Source: Monosporascus cannonballus
Lineage: Eukaryota > Ascomycota > Sordariomycetes > Xylariales
Direction of reading: 5' to 3'
DNA: 64,000 bases
Assembly: GCA_004154925.1 (NCBI GenBank)
Contig: QJNS01000027.1
Span: forward strand, 1 to 64,000
The notes under the pieces were generated by a model. It worked only from the letters and a program-made list of their open reading frames with translations. It was not told the origin of the DNA and did not search any database. This document shows positions 37,141 to 50,021 of this stretch, piece by piece. The position numbers and the translations under genes are program-made. The first letter of the stretch is position 1; each line of letters begins with the position of its first letter.

Positions 37141-40100
37141 ATTTAAAACGATAATTTAAAGTACGAAAATTATTTTATTTGCTAGGATTTTAAGGTTAAA
37201 GCCTATAAGTATTATTTCGGATAAACGGTTTTTAAGATAACTATAAAGATGGGATACCAGTATTACCTTAATTCTTAAAAGTATAAGATATATATAAAAA
37301 ACGGTTAATTTCGACCAAATATTAATAATTACGGATAATTATTTTTAAAACTTTATATGTTTTTAAAATATATTATTTATAAAAAAATATTATCGGTAAA
37401 CTTTTATAATTTATTATATTTTATTATTTATTATTAGGACAATTATTTTATTTATTTTAAAACTAAAAAAAATAATAATTTTTGGCCCGGATAAAATAAT
37501 AAGACTTTTACCGAATTAAACGATAAAAACCGATATATTAAAATTTCCCGATAACTAAAATATTTTAAATCTTATTATTTACATCCCGAATTAAAACGGA
37601 ATTAAAAAGTTATATCGTAAGAATACCTATGTTATTTCCCGATGTTTTGCATTTAATACGAACTCCTAGATATAGGAATACCTTTTTTGGAGATTTATTT
37701 TTTTGATTTTATGATTTGGGAAATACGGAATAAAAAGGTAAGTTAAAAAATAATTAGATTTTGAAGCCCTAATGCAAGTACGGCAAAAAAACATAATTCC
37801 GGTATAAGAACGATTAATGTACCAAATATGTTATTAAAAAAGTTTGCAAATAAAAACTTATTTAAGTCGAAAACCATTAAAAATTAAAAAATTATAAAAG
37901 TTTTTAAAAATAAGGTATTAAAAAGTTTTAATCGATAAAACCTTATGCAAGGTAACAAAAAAAACGCGTAACCAAATTAAGATCTTTTTCCGATATAAAG
38001 GTAAAATATTTAAGGCCATAATTAATTCCGGAATAAAAAGCAATTTTATTTCCCTTATAATAACGGAAAAATATTAAATTTTTTAAAAATATGAATTAAA
38101 ATTTTATAAATTATATATAGTAACCGGTAGCTTATTTATTTACGAAAACAAACAAATTTTTCGAAAAACGGAAGAATTTTTAATATAAATTTAAAAATAT
38201 TAAAAATATGTTTTATTAAATATTACTAATATTTTTAAATACGATATTATTTTAAAAATATTTTAATTTTATTTTAATAATTTACGGATTAATTAAAAAA
38301 AGCGAATATTTTTTGGGACGAAATGCCAAATAAAAATAATCGAGAAATTTGTTATATTATTAAGGAAATACGGGTTTTTAATTAGATTTTTACGGTATTT
38401 CCGGAGTATTAAAGATTTAAAAAATTATTTAAAAATAAAGAAAATTACGAATTATTGTTATATGGTTAATGGGATTACCGGATACTTATTAAAAAAAGGT
38501 ATTATTTTAAATTTTACAAAATTTATTATATAAACTTAAAAAAGTTAAAAACTTTATGGAAAAACATATAATTAAATTTAAAAAGAAAATATATTTAATT
38601 TTTTTTAATTTTCTTATTAAATATTTAATTTTTATAATACTAAAAATTAAAAATAATAAATAAAAAATTAATAAGGATAAAAACTTTATTTACCAAAAAG
38701 TAATTAATTATAAATAATTAAATAATATTACGATTAAAAATGGATATTTTTTAATTTTTATAAATACCCTAAAAAAAATGCTAGTAAAGTTAAATAGTTT
38801 ATAACGTTTAATTTTTGCGATAGTTATTACCGTATTAAAATGGCTAAAAAAGAAAAATAAAAAACGCTATTTAGGATAATATATAAATTTTACGAATATA
38901 AAATAATATTTATGGAACTTATTAACGTTTCCGCCAGTTTCCAAAATTTGGTAATAATTACCTTCCGATAATTCTTGGATAAATTCGTATTTGTTTATTC
39001 TGACGATATCCTTATTTATTCCGAAACCCTAAAAAAACATAAAAAATATATCGTTTAAGTACTTAAAATTTTGGACAAAATTAATATTCGAATTAACCTT
39101 ACCAAAAATATATGGCATATCTAGAAATTGGATTTTTTGGGATTTATTTTTATATTAAGATAAATTCAAATTTAATGTTCTAAATTAGAAGTAATTAAGA
39201 ATTAGTTAATTTCTAATAAGGTAACCGTTATAAATATCCGATAAATCTTAAGATTTACGGGTTATATATACGGCTTAATTAAAAGATATAGAAATATAAT
39301 TAAGTTTTTAACGAAATTTACTATTAAGAAATATATTAAGAAAGAATTCGAATTTCTAGAAAAAGCAAAAAAAGCGTTCCGGGAATTAAAAAAAGCAATT
39401 ATTAACGGATTTATCGTAAAGATGCCAAATTTAAATAAAACGAAACGATTAAAAATAAATATTTTAAAATATACCTTAGGCGCAGTTTTGGAATAACAAA
39501 AAATAACGGCAAATAATATTTAATAGCATATTATTTTAAAGCATTCCGAAATGCAGAATTTAAATACCAGATTTATAACAAAAAATTATTAATAATTATT
39601 AATGTTTTTAAGGAATAAAAATTTTTTCTTAACGGAACAAAAAAACTTTTCGATATTTATTTTAATTATAAAAATCTTACGGAATTTATAAAAGCCCAAA
39701 AACTAAATAAATAATATAAAATATAATAGATTTTTTTATCTAGATTTAACTTTAAGATATATTATATTAAAAAAAAAAGAAAATATTTAAACGGATATTT
39801 ATAATTATAAAGAAAATTACGATTCCAAAATTTTTAAAAAAAGTATGTAAATATTATAATATAATAAGGATAAAATTATATATTTATATAAGATAATAAA
39901 AAAACTAATTACCGAATTCTGAATACGGTTCCGGAATTTTTATAATATAAAAAAAAAAGAAATTTAATAGCTAAAAAGATAACCTAAAGATTAATTATTA
40001 TATTATGGCAAAATTTATGTTTTTAAGGATTAATAAAAATAATTCGTAAAGGAATTCCATAAGGACCTATTATATGGATATTAAGGAATTTTTAAAATTA

Positions 40101-41200
40101 CCCGATAGTTATAAGAAAAATACAATTTCCTTAAGTTATGCCGTATGGTTAAAATAATTATTAAAAATTATAACATTTATAATAAAATTAAGATAATATG
40201 TTATAAACCTTACGGGTTATTATAACCTACCGATATTCCGGATAAAATATGGAATACCATAATATAGGATTTTATTATTAATTTATTTTTATTTAAAAAC
40301 TTAGTTACTGAAGTCGAATATAACGGAATATAAGTAATTATTAATAAATTTACTAAATATGAGTATTTTTTATTTTTTAAAGGAAATATAACGGTAAAAT
40401 AATTGGTTTATGCCTTTATTAAATAATATCTTAATAAACATAAGATATTTAAAAAAATTATTTTAAACCGAAATATATTATTTATTTTAAAATTTAATAT
40501 TAATTTTTTTAAATAAATTGGTATTAAATTTAAGTTTTCGATAACGTATTATCTTTAAACGGATGGCCAAATCGAAAAATTAAACCAAACCTTAAAATAA
40601 TATTTACGAAATTACGTTAATTATCAGTAGGATAATTAGGTAAAATTTTTACCATTAATATAGATCGTTTATAATATCTTAATTAACGAAAATATAAGCG
40701 TATTTCCTTATATAATTATATACGGACATAATATAAAAACAAAACGATTTAAATAATTACTTAATAAGGTACCAAAAATTATTACGATTACCCCAAAAGC
40801 AAAAATATTAATTATAAAAATCAAAATAATCTAGGCCCGTTTTTAAAATGAATTGTAATTTTTTTAACGACGGATAACTTAATATTATAATAAAAAAAGA
40901 ATTAAAGAATTAATTTTAGCAAAAGGAAATAAGGTTTACTTGTTACGCCAGAGATAAAACGTAATTTCGAATATCTTATAAATTAAAATAAAAAAACTTA
41001 GCGATAAACTTGATTTTAAAAAATTTAAACCGTTTAAAGTTGACGAAATTATTTTTAAAACTAATTATAAACTGTTATTATCCAAAAACATAAAAATATA
41101 CCTTGTTTTCCATATTTTTTTACTTAAATTAATATCTAAGAACGCCTTATTAGAAATAAACCTAAAATTCGAAAAAGATTTTGACGAATACGAAATTAAA
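37140..41200 (+). pseudogene. Element C pol: protease, RT, RNase H, integrase (degraded)
   Basis: The protease active-site region is at about 37995-38060 (KAIINSGIKSNFIS, with Asp mutated to Asn). Reverse transcriptase covers about 38640-39180, with YSDD at 38996-39007 followed by ILIYSETLKKHKKY. Integrase follows at about 39980-40800, starting with a recognisable HHCC region. The frame reaches the chromodomain (FDEYEIK-type residues just before 41200), where element B interrupts it. It resumes at 48446. Confidence 0.8.
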
Positions 41201-41632
41201 TGTAACGAACCTGTTATATATCCACTTAAAGGTATGAACAATATCCGAAAAAGGTCTTGATTTACAGGTAATAATAAGGCGAGGAATAATTTAGTAATCT
41301 ATTTGTTAAAAAAATTAAAATACTTTTCCCTTAATTAAAGAACGGTATAGTTACTTTTGATTAAAAGCTTAAATTAATAACTAAAAAGCGAAAAACTAAG
41401 TAGGTAATTATTTATATAAGAAATCTAAACCTTATATATCTTTTTTATTTTTCATATCTTTTATGGTTTCTAGAGATTTCGAAAAACCATAGTATTTGTC
41501 GTTTACAAATTTCCTGGTATCTTTGGAAATTAACAAAAATCCGAGGTTTATCCGATAAAAAGTGGAGATCCCGAACGTTTCTAATTTTCTGGGCCTCCTT
41601 TAGGCCTAATGGAGTCCCTTTTAAACGTAACA
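41201..41632 (-). repeat. 3' LTR of element B
   Basis: 432 bp, same family as the LTRs of C. As read on the plus strand it runs from TGTAACGAACC to AAACGTAACA. Confidence 0.87.
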
Positions 41633-42317
41633 TTATTTCTTTTTTTCCAGGATTTTTATCCCCAAAAATAAAAAAAATAAGTTTTTAACTTTTTTTTTTT
41701 GCATTATAACATTATATTTAATTATATCGGATAAACCTTAAAAACGCATTAAACTTTTTATTAAAAGTTGTTACGAATTAATTAAGTCGATTTTTTAATT
41801 TAATTTCGAAGTTATGCCGTATACGCACTATTTCGAAAAAAAGTTTTTTTGCAAGATATTAGAAAATCGAAAAAGTTGTTAAAATTATTTGGCGGCTAAT
41901 GTTTAATTTTACGATGGGAATTATATTTTATTTTTATCGTTTGAAAATATCCGGGCCGAAAAGTTCCGGATAAACCGAAAAAAATATCTGGCTGTTTAAT
42001 AGTTTTAAAAATTATTTAATCGCATTATTTGGTTGGATCGTCAATTTAAATAATTATATTCCAAAGGGATGTTATTTATTTAAAGGGGGCTTAAAAATAT
42101 AAATAAATTAAAGGAACGAAAAAAACTAAATACGGAAAAAGATCGTAAAAAAAAGAAATAAGCATAATTTGCTTTAAAGTTAAATGCGTTAATGGAAGTA
42201 TTTACTTTTTTCGATTAAAGCGCCGTAAAAATTGATTTAAATAAGGGACCATTATTACCTACAACCTTAGCCGTATTAGAAACGGTTGGTCAGGATTTTG
42301 GTGGTAGAACGTTTTAA
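41633..42317 (+). pseudogene. Antisense coiled-coil ORF of element B (RIP-broken)
   Basis: The same plus-strand frame as in element A, ending with a TAA at 42315-42317. It reads IIWLDRQFK, a QRGLKNINKLKERKK-like coiled stretch, then FALKLNALMEVFTFFD and GPLLPTTLAVLETVGQDFGG. Stops again fall only at expected Gln or Trp positions. It overlaps the 3' end of the opposite-strand pol frame. Confidence 0.65.
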
Positions 42318-45300
42318 TTAGATTTATCGCATTCGTTAAGTGGTTAAATAATTCTTATGTATTTTTTTTATATAAGTATTTTTCTTATTTAATTAAATAT
42401 TGGATTTTATTTTTAATTATTTTGGAATCCAGTATTTGTTTAATTTTGTATTCGTTAAAATCTTTTTCAAATTTTAGGTTTATTTTTAACGGGGCGTTTT
42501 TGGGTATTAATTTAAGTAGAAAAATATGGAAAATAAGGTGTATCTTTATATTTTTAAGTAATAATAATTTGTAATTAATTTTGGAAATAATTTCGTTAAT
42601 TTTAAACGGTTTAAATTTTTTAAAATTAAACTTATTACTAAGTTTTTTTATTTTGATTTATAAGATATTCGAAATTACGTTTTGTTTTTGGTATAATAAA
42701 TAAACCTTATTTTTTTTGCTAAAATTAATTTTTTAATTTTTTTATTGTAATATTAGGTTATCCGTCGTTAAAAAAATCGTAATTTATTTTAAAAACAGGC
42801 TTAAATCGTTTTGATTTCTATAATTAATATTTTTGTTTTTGGGGTAATCGTAATAATTTTTTATATTTTATTAAACGGTTATTTAAGTCGTTTTGTTTTT
42901 ATATTATATCTGTATATAATTATATAAGGAAATACGCCCATATTTTCGTTAATTAATATATTATAAACGATTTTTATTAATAATAAAAATTTTACTTAAT
43001 TATTTTATTAATAATTAACGTAATTTTGTAAATATTATTTTAAGGTTTAATTTAATTTTTCGGTTTAGTTATCCGTTTAGGGATAATACGCTGTCGAAAA
43101 CTTAAATTTAATATTAATTTATTTGAAAGAATTAATATCAAATTTTAAAATAAATAACGTATTTCGGTTTAAAACGATTTTTTTAGGTATTTTATATTTA
43201 TTAAGATATTATTTAATAAAAACGTAAGTTAATTATTTTGCCGTTATATTTTTTTTTTAAAAAGATAAAAAATACTTATATTTGGTAAATTTATTAATAA
43301 TTATTTATATTCTGTCGTATTCGATTTTAATAATTAGGTTTTTAAATAAAAATAAATTAATAATAAAATTCCAAGTTATAATATTTTATGTTTTATCCGG
43401 AATATCGGTAGATTATAATAATCCGTAAGGCTTATGGCGTATTGCTTTAATTTTGTTATAAATGTTATAATTTTTGATAGTTATTTTGACTATACGGCGT
43501 AACTTAGAGAAATCGTATTTTTTTTGTAGCCGTCGGATAATTTTAAAAATTTCTTAATATCCATATAATAGGGTTTTATGGAATTTTTTTACGAATTATT
43601 TTTATTAATCCTTAGGAATATAAATTTTGCCATAATATAATAATTAATTTTTAAATTATCCTTTTAGCTGCTAGATTTCTTTTTGTTTTTTTATATCGTA
43701 AGAATTCCGGAATTATATTAAAAGTTCGGTAATTAATTTTCTTATTATCTTATATAGATATATAATTTTATCTTTATTATATTGTAATATTTGTTTGTTT
43801 TTTTTGAGAATTTTGGAATCGTAATTTTTTTACGATTAAAAATATCCGTTTAAATATTTTCTTTTCCTTTAATATAATATATTTTAAAATTAAATCTGGA
43901 CAAAAAAATTTATTATTTTTTATGTCGTTTATTTAGCTTTTAGGTTTTTATAAATCGCGTAAGATTTTTATAATTAAAGTAAATATCGAAAAGTTTTTTT
44001 GTTTCATTAAAAAAAAGTTTTTATTTTTTAAAAGTATTAATAATTATTAATAGCTTTTTGTTATAAATCTGGTATTTAAATTTTATATCTCGGAATGTTT
44101 TAAAATAATATGCTATTAGGTATTATTTGCCGTTATTTTTTTGTTATTCCAAAATTGTGTTTAGGATATATTTTAAAATATCTGTTTTTAATCGTTTTGT
44201 TTTATCTGGATTTGGTATCCTTACGATAAGTTCGTTAGTAATTATTTTTTTTTAATTCCCGGAACGTTTTTTTTATTTTTTCTAAAAGTTCGAATTTTTT
44301 CTTAACGTATTCCTTGGTGGTAAATTTCGTTAAAAGCTTAATTATATTTTTATATTTTTTTAATTAGGCCGCGTACGTAACCCGTAAATCCTAAAATTTG
44401 TTAAATATTTATAATAATCGCCTTATTAGGGATGGGTTAATTTTTAATTGTTTTTAATTTGGAGTGTTAAATTTAAATTTGTCCTAATATAAAAATAAAT
44501 TCTAAAAAATTTAATTTTTAAATATGTTATATGCTTTTGGTAAGGTTAATTTAAATATTGGTTTTGTTTAAAGTTTTAAGTATTTAAGTAATATATTTTT
44601 TATATTTTTTTATGGTTTCGAAATAAATAAGAATATTATCGAAATAAATAAATACGAATTTATTTAAAAATTATCGGAAAATAATTATTATTAAATTTTG
44701 GAAATTAACGGAAGTATTAGTAAATCCTATAAGTATTACTTTATATTTATAAAATTTATGTATTATTTTAAATATTGTTTTCTATTTTTTTTTTGGCCAT
44801 TTTAATACGGTAATAATTATTACGAAAATTAAGCGCCGTAAATTATTTAGCTTTATTAATATTTTTCTTTAAAGTATTTATAAAAATTAAAAAATATCCG
44901 TTTTTAATTATAATATTATTTAATTATTTATAATTAATTATTTTTCGGTAAATAAAATTTCTGTTTTTATTAATTTTGTATTTATTATTTTTAGTTTTTG
45001 ATATTATAAAGATTAAATATTTAGTAAAGGAATTAAAAAGTTAAATATATTTTTTTTAAATCTAATTATATGCTTTTTTATAAAGTTTTTAACTTTTTTA
45101 GGTTTATGTAATAAATTTTGTAAAATTTAAAATAATGCCCTTTTTTAATAAATATCCGGTAATCTTATTAACTGTATAGCGGTAATTCGTAATTTTCTTT
45201 ATTTTTAAATAATTTTTTAAATTTTTGATATTTCGGAGGTACCGTAAAAATTTGATTAAAAATCCGTATTTCCTTAATAACATAATAAATTTTTCGATTA

Positions 45301-47950
45301 TTTTTATTTAGTATTTCGTTTTAAGAAAATATTTGTTTTTTTTAATTAATTCGTAAATTATTAAAATAAAATTAAGGTATTTTTAGGATAATATCGTATT
45401 CGGAGATATTAGCGATATTTAGTAAAACGCGTTTTTGGTATTTTTAAATTTATATTAAAAAATTTTTTGTTTTTCGAAAAACTCGTCCGTTTTCGTAAAT
45501 AAATAAGTTGCCGTTTACCGTACGTAATTTGTAGGATTTTAATTTGTATTTTTCGGGAATTTAATGTTTTTCTGTTACTATAAAGAAAATAAAATTATTT
45601 TTTGTTTTGGAATTAATTATAACCTTAAGTACTTTACCTTTATATCAGAAGGGGATCTTAATTTGGCTGTGCGTTTTTTTCGTTATTTCGTATAAGGTTT
45701 TATCGATTAAAGTTTTTCGATACTTTATTTTCGAAAGCCTTTATAATTTTTTAATTTTTAATAATTTCCGATTTAAATAAGTTTCTATTTGCGAGCTTTT
45801 TTAATAGCATATTTAATATATTAGTTGTTTTTGTACCGGAACTATATTTTCTTGCCGTATTTGTATTGGGGCTTCAAAATTTAGTTTTTTTCCTGGTTTA
45901 CCTTTTTATTCCGTATTTTCCGAATTATAAGATTAAAAAAGTAAATTTCCGAAAAAGGTATTCCTATATTTAAAAGTTCGTATTAAATACAAAATATCGA
46001 GAAATAATATAGGTATCTTTATGATATAGCTTTTTGATTCCGTTTTAATTCGGGGTATAAGTAATAAAATTTAAGGTATTTTGATTATTAAGGAATTTTA
46101 ATATATCGGTATTTATCGTTTAGTTCGGAAAAAATCTTATTATTTTTTCCGGGCCAAAAATTATTATTTTTTTTGGTTTTAAAATAAATAAAATAATTAT
46201 CCTAATAACAAATAATAAAATATAATAAGTCGTAAAAGTTTACCGATAATATTTTTTTATAAATGGTATATTTTAAGAGCTTATAAAATTTTGGGAATAA
46301 TTATCCGTAACTGTTAATATTTAATCGAAATTAACCGTTTTTTGTATATATTTTATATTTCTAGGAATTAAGGTAATATTAATATCTTAGCTTTATGGTT
46401 ATCCTAAAAGCCGTTTATCCGGAATAATATTTATAAATTTTAACTTTAGAATTTTGGCAAATAAAATAATTCTTATATTTTAGGTTGTTATTTTAGATTT
46501 AAGTAATTATGGTAATAATGAATTTTGGCTGGAAAAAAATTAAGTTAATTTTTTTCTTTTCTTTTTTTGCCTTATTATCGGTTTTTTGTTTAGCCGTTTT
46601 GGCTTTTTTCTGGGGTTAAGGAATTTCTTTTTTTTTTAAAGTTCCTTTTAGCGGAAAAACGGTATTCGTTTTTGAAATACCCTTTTTTGCCATAATTAAA
46701 ACATTTTATTTTAAACTTATTTTTTTGGGTTTTTTCGAAACGGAATTCGTTTTTTTTTTAAGGCTTACCTTTATCTTTCTTAATTTGGCTGCTAAAACCT
46801 TTATTATTATTTCGTCTGCCGGTTCCTTTTTTTCGAAGTACCGATTAAAAGTACGACGATCGGCAATAATAACTTTATTAATATATTTTGTAAAAAAATT
46901 TATTTTAAGTTTTTTATATATTTTGTTTTTAACTTAAGGCTTTAAGCCGTAATAATAAAGATAAAATAATATATTTTCGGGCAGGTTTAAGATAGCTGCT
47001 AAACGGTTAAATTCGGTCGTATATTTAGACGTTAATTTAATTTGGCAAAAAAAATAAAGTTATTTAATTATATGTTATTTTTTATTAGGATTTCCGAATA
47101 AGGCCCGTATTTGTTTTTTAAAATAACCGTATTTATTAAAAACATAATTAATAAAGTTTAAGGATTTTTTTAAATATCTTTTAAAATAATCCGTTAAAAT
47201 GGATTCGAATTATATCCGGATTTGTCCGGTTAATAATTAAGAAATAATTATTATTTTTTGATAATTTTTTATTAAAAAACTTTTGTAAAATTTAAGATGA
47301 AATCTGGCCTGAATTAAAAATTTATTAAGGTTTTTTAATTTATCGTAAAGCTTAGGGGGAATTGGCTTATAACCTTTAACGTCTGGTATTCCGTAATAAC
47401 TAAAAAATAAAATAATTTTTTTCCGTATCCGGTTTGCGCCGAATAGTAATAAAATCGAAGTTTTTTCTGGTACTTATCTTATATCCAATAAAGGTGGTCG
47501 GTAATTAACCCCTTAGTTTTGTCTTTTTAAAAAGTTAAATTATAAAAAAGCCGGTTTTTTTTTGGCGAACCGAATATTTTCCTTTTTTAGGCTTTTGACC
47601 TTTTGGGCCAGAAGGTCCAGTCGTTTTTCCATAGTAAATTTCTTTTTTAATTAAGCGCTTTGGTACCTTTTTTTTTATTTTTTAGCCGGATATTTTTTTT
47701 ATTTATTTTATTTCTTTATACCTTAATTATTTTTTTGCGGGTAAAAGTTATTATTAAGGTTAAAAGGAAAAAAGGCCTTTTTAAGATTTAATAATAAAGG
47801 GTATTATATTATTTATTAATTAGAAAATTTTTTTAATAAATAATAAATTGTTTAATTTTATTATTAATTTTTTATTAGCTAATAACGGGAATTAAATATG
47901 TTATTTATTTTTTGAATATCGTTTTATATTATCGTTTATATTAAATTTAA
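42286..47950 (-). pseudogene. Element B gag-pol (degraded)
   Basis: Reading right to left: gag from about 47950, with a zinc knuckle near 46640-46710 (CFNYGKKGYFKNEYR). Protease and reverse transcriptase follow; the RT site at about 44640-44660 now reads YFDN. Then integrase, and a chromodomain-containing end at about 42340-42560. At the very end a Gln codon stands where A and C have TAA, so the ancestral frame ran a little further. RIP stops are dense. Confidence 0.78.
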
Positions 47951-48013
47951 AAAAGTTTATATTTAATTAGGCCTTAAATTATTTATTAATTATTAATTAA
48001 AAAATTATCAAAA

Positions 48014-48445
48014 TATAATAAACCTATTATATATTTATTTGGAAATATATATAATATCCGAAAAAAAATTTGATTTATAAATAATAATAAAGCGAAAAAT
48101 AATTTAATAATTTATTCGTTAAAAAGATTAAAATATTTTTCCTTTAATTAAAAAACGATATAATTATTTTTGATTAAAAGCTTAAATTAATAATTAAGGA
48201 ACGAAAAACTAAATAAATAATTATTTATATAAAAAATCTAAACTTTATATATTTTTTTTATTTTTTATGTTTTTTATAGTTTTTGGGGATCTTGAGAGAT
48301 TATGGTATTTGTCGTTTACGAATTTCCTAGTATTTTTGGAGATTGACAGAGACCCGAGGTTTATCCGATGGAAGGTGGAGATCCCGAGCGTTTTCAATTT
48401 CCTGGGCCTCTTTTGGGCCTAGTGGAGTCCCTTTTGAACGTAACA
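48014..48445 (-). repeat. 5' LTR of element B
   Basis: 432 bp. The half next to the flank of C (about 48290-48445) is little mutated; the half next to gag is strongly AT-rich. Confidence 0.87.
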
Positions 48446-48603
48446 TTCAACGAATACTGGACTTTAAAATGGTTAAAAGTAAAATCCAGTACCTAGTTAA
48501 ATAGAAAGGATATTCACATAAAGAAAATACGTAAGAATTACTTAACCACTTAACGAATGCGATGGACCTGGTTAAGACGTTCCATCGCCAAAATCCTGAT
48601 TAA
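48446..48603 (+). pseudogene. Element C chromodomain tail, right of the B insertion
   Basis: Continues the C pol frame: YLVK-type and ENT-stop segments, then LLNHLTNAMDLVKTFHRQNP and a TAA at 48601-48603. This stretch is less mutated than the equivalents in A and B and shows the best-preserved chromodomain end in the nest. Confidence 0.7.
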
Positions 48604-49250
48604 CCGTTTTTAATACGGCCAAAGTCGTAGGCAATAACGGTTTCCCATTTAAATTAACCCTTACGGCGTTCCAATCGAAAAAAGTAAATACCTTTATTAA
48701 CGCATTTAACTTTAAAATAAGCTGTGCTTATTTCTTTTTTTTACGATCCTTTTCCGTATTTAGTTTTTTTCGTTTTTTTAATTTATTTATGTTTTTAAAC
48801 CCCTTTTAAATAAATAATATCTTTTTGGAATGTAATTATTCAGATTAACGATTTAACCGAATAATACGATTAAATAATTTTTGGAATTATTAAATAATTA
48901 AACGTTTTTTTCGGTTTATTTGGAATTTTTCGGCCCGGATATTTTTAAACGATAAAAACGAAATATGGTTCTTATCGCAAAATTAAATATTGGCCGCCAA
49001 ATAATTTTAATAATTTTTTTAATTTTTTAATATTTTGCAAAAAAGTTTTTTTTCGAAATAACGCGTATACGATATAACTTCGAAACCAAATTAAAAAATT
49101 AACTTAATTAATTCGTAATAATTTTCAGTAGAAAATTTAATATATTTTTGAAGTTTATTTAATATGGTTAAATATAATGCTATAACGCAAAAAAAGAAAA
49201 GAAATTAAGGATTTACTTTTTTTATTTTTGGGGACAAAAATCCTGGAAAG
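48572..49250 (-). pseudogene. Antisense coiled-coil ORF of element C (RIP-broken)
   Basis: The minus-strand counterpart of the frames in A and B, ending with TAA at 48572-48574. The C-terminal part is clean for about 60 codons: AQLILKLNALIKVFTFFDWN and LPTTLAVLKTVNQDFGDGTS, here keeping the Trp and both Gln. It overlaps the chromodomain frame by 32 nt (48572-48603). Confidence 0.65.
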
Positions 49251-49260
49251 AAAAAAATAA

Positions 49261-49692
49261 TGTTACGTTCAAAAAGGACTTTATTAGGCCTAAAGAAGGC
49301 CCAGGAAATTAGAAACGTTCGGGATCTCTATCTTTTATTAGATAAACCTCGGGTTTTTGTTAATTTCCAAAGATACCAGGAGATTCGTAAACGATAAATA
49401 CCATGGTTTTTCGAGATTTCCAAAAATCATGAAAAATATGAAAGATAAGAAAGATATATAAGGTTTGGATTTTTTATGTAAATAATTACCTATTTAATTT
49501 TTCGCTTTTTAATTATTAATCTAAGCTTTTAGTTAAAGGCGATTATACCGTTCTTTAATTAAGGGAAAAATATTTTAATCTTTTTAACGAATAGATTACT
49601 AAATTATTCTTCGCCTTATTATTACTTGCAAATTAAGACCTTTTTCGGATATTGCTTATATCTCCAGGTGGATGTATAACAGGTTCGTTATA
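49261..49692 (+). repeat. 3' LTR of element C
   Basis: 432 bp, TGTTACGTTCAAAAAG to GGTTCGTTATA, preceded by a purine-rich tract. Confidence 0.87.
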
Positions 49693-49697
49693 TTTAG

Positions 49698-50021
49698 CCA
49701 CCTTTTTTTCCAATTCCTTTCCCTGGACTTCGATAGTATCCTTAAAGGCCGGAATAAATTATTATCTGGGTTATAAGGATAATCTTCCTTAAAATCGAAT
49801 AATAAATAAAATTATATTATCGATTAATTAAAAAACTTTTTTAATAGGCAGTAAATTATCTAATCCAGTTATTAATTCTTTATTAATTAATAACGGGAAT
49901 TAAATATGTTATTTATCTTTTAAACGTTATTTTATAATATCGTTTTTATTAAATTTAAAAAAGCTTATATTTAATTAGGCCTTAAATTATTCGTCGGCTA
50001 TTAATTAAGGAGTTATCAAAA
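49698..50021 (-). pseudogene. Element A 5' leader and gag start, right fragment
   Basis: The piece of element A between its 5' LTR and the insertion of C. It aligns with the corresponding leader of B (about 47790-48013), which confirms the orientation. Confidence 0.6.

Larger units (their letters stand above)
41201..48445 (-). mobile_element. Element B: chromovirus inserted in C
   Basis: The innermost element, 7245 bp. LTRs 41201-41632 and 48014-48445 are both 432 bp. Flanks are TTAAA (41196-41200) and TTCAA (48446-48450), a one-base-diverged target duplication. The sequence across the join continues the chromodomain of C, as comparison with the intact region in B itself (about 42390-42440) confirms. 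Gag-pol is on the minus strand. Although it inserted last of the three, it is heavily mutated. Confidence 0.88.
35184..49692 (+). mobile_element. Element C: chromovirus inserted in A
   Basis: Bounded by LTRs 35184-35614 (431 bp) and 49261-49692 (432 bp), flanked by CTTAG (35179-35183) and TTTAG (49693-49697), which differ by one C-to-T change. Coding is on the plus strand. A purine-rich tract (GGAAAGAAAAAAATAA) lies just before the 3' LTR as a polypurine tract. Element B is inserted in the chromodomain region; without it C is 7259 bp. Confidence 0.88.

Noticed and set aside
29871..46937. Single short frames (60-75 codons) in the AT-rich block as separate genes
   Set aside because: They are surviving windows of RIPed gag, pol and LTR sequence, explained by elements A, B and C.
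35184..49692. Inverted LTR copies as terminal inverted repeats of a DNA transposon
   Set aside because: Each LTR pairs with a same-orientation copy of equal length and with its own 5-bp target duplication; the inversions come from nesting in alternating directions.
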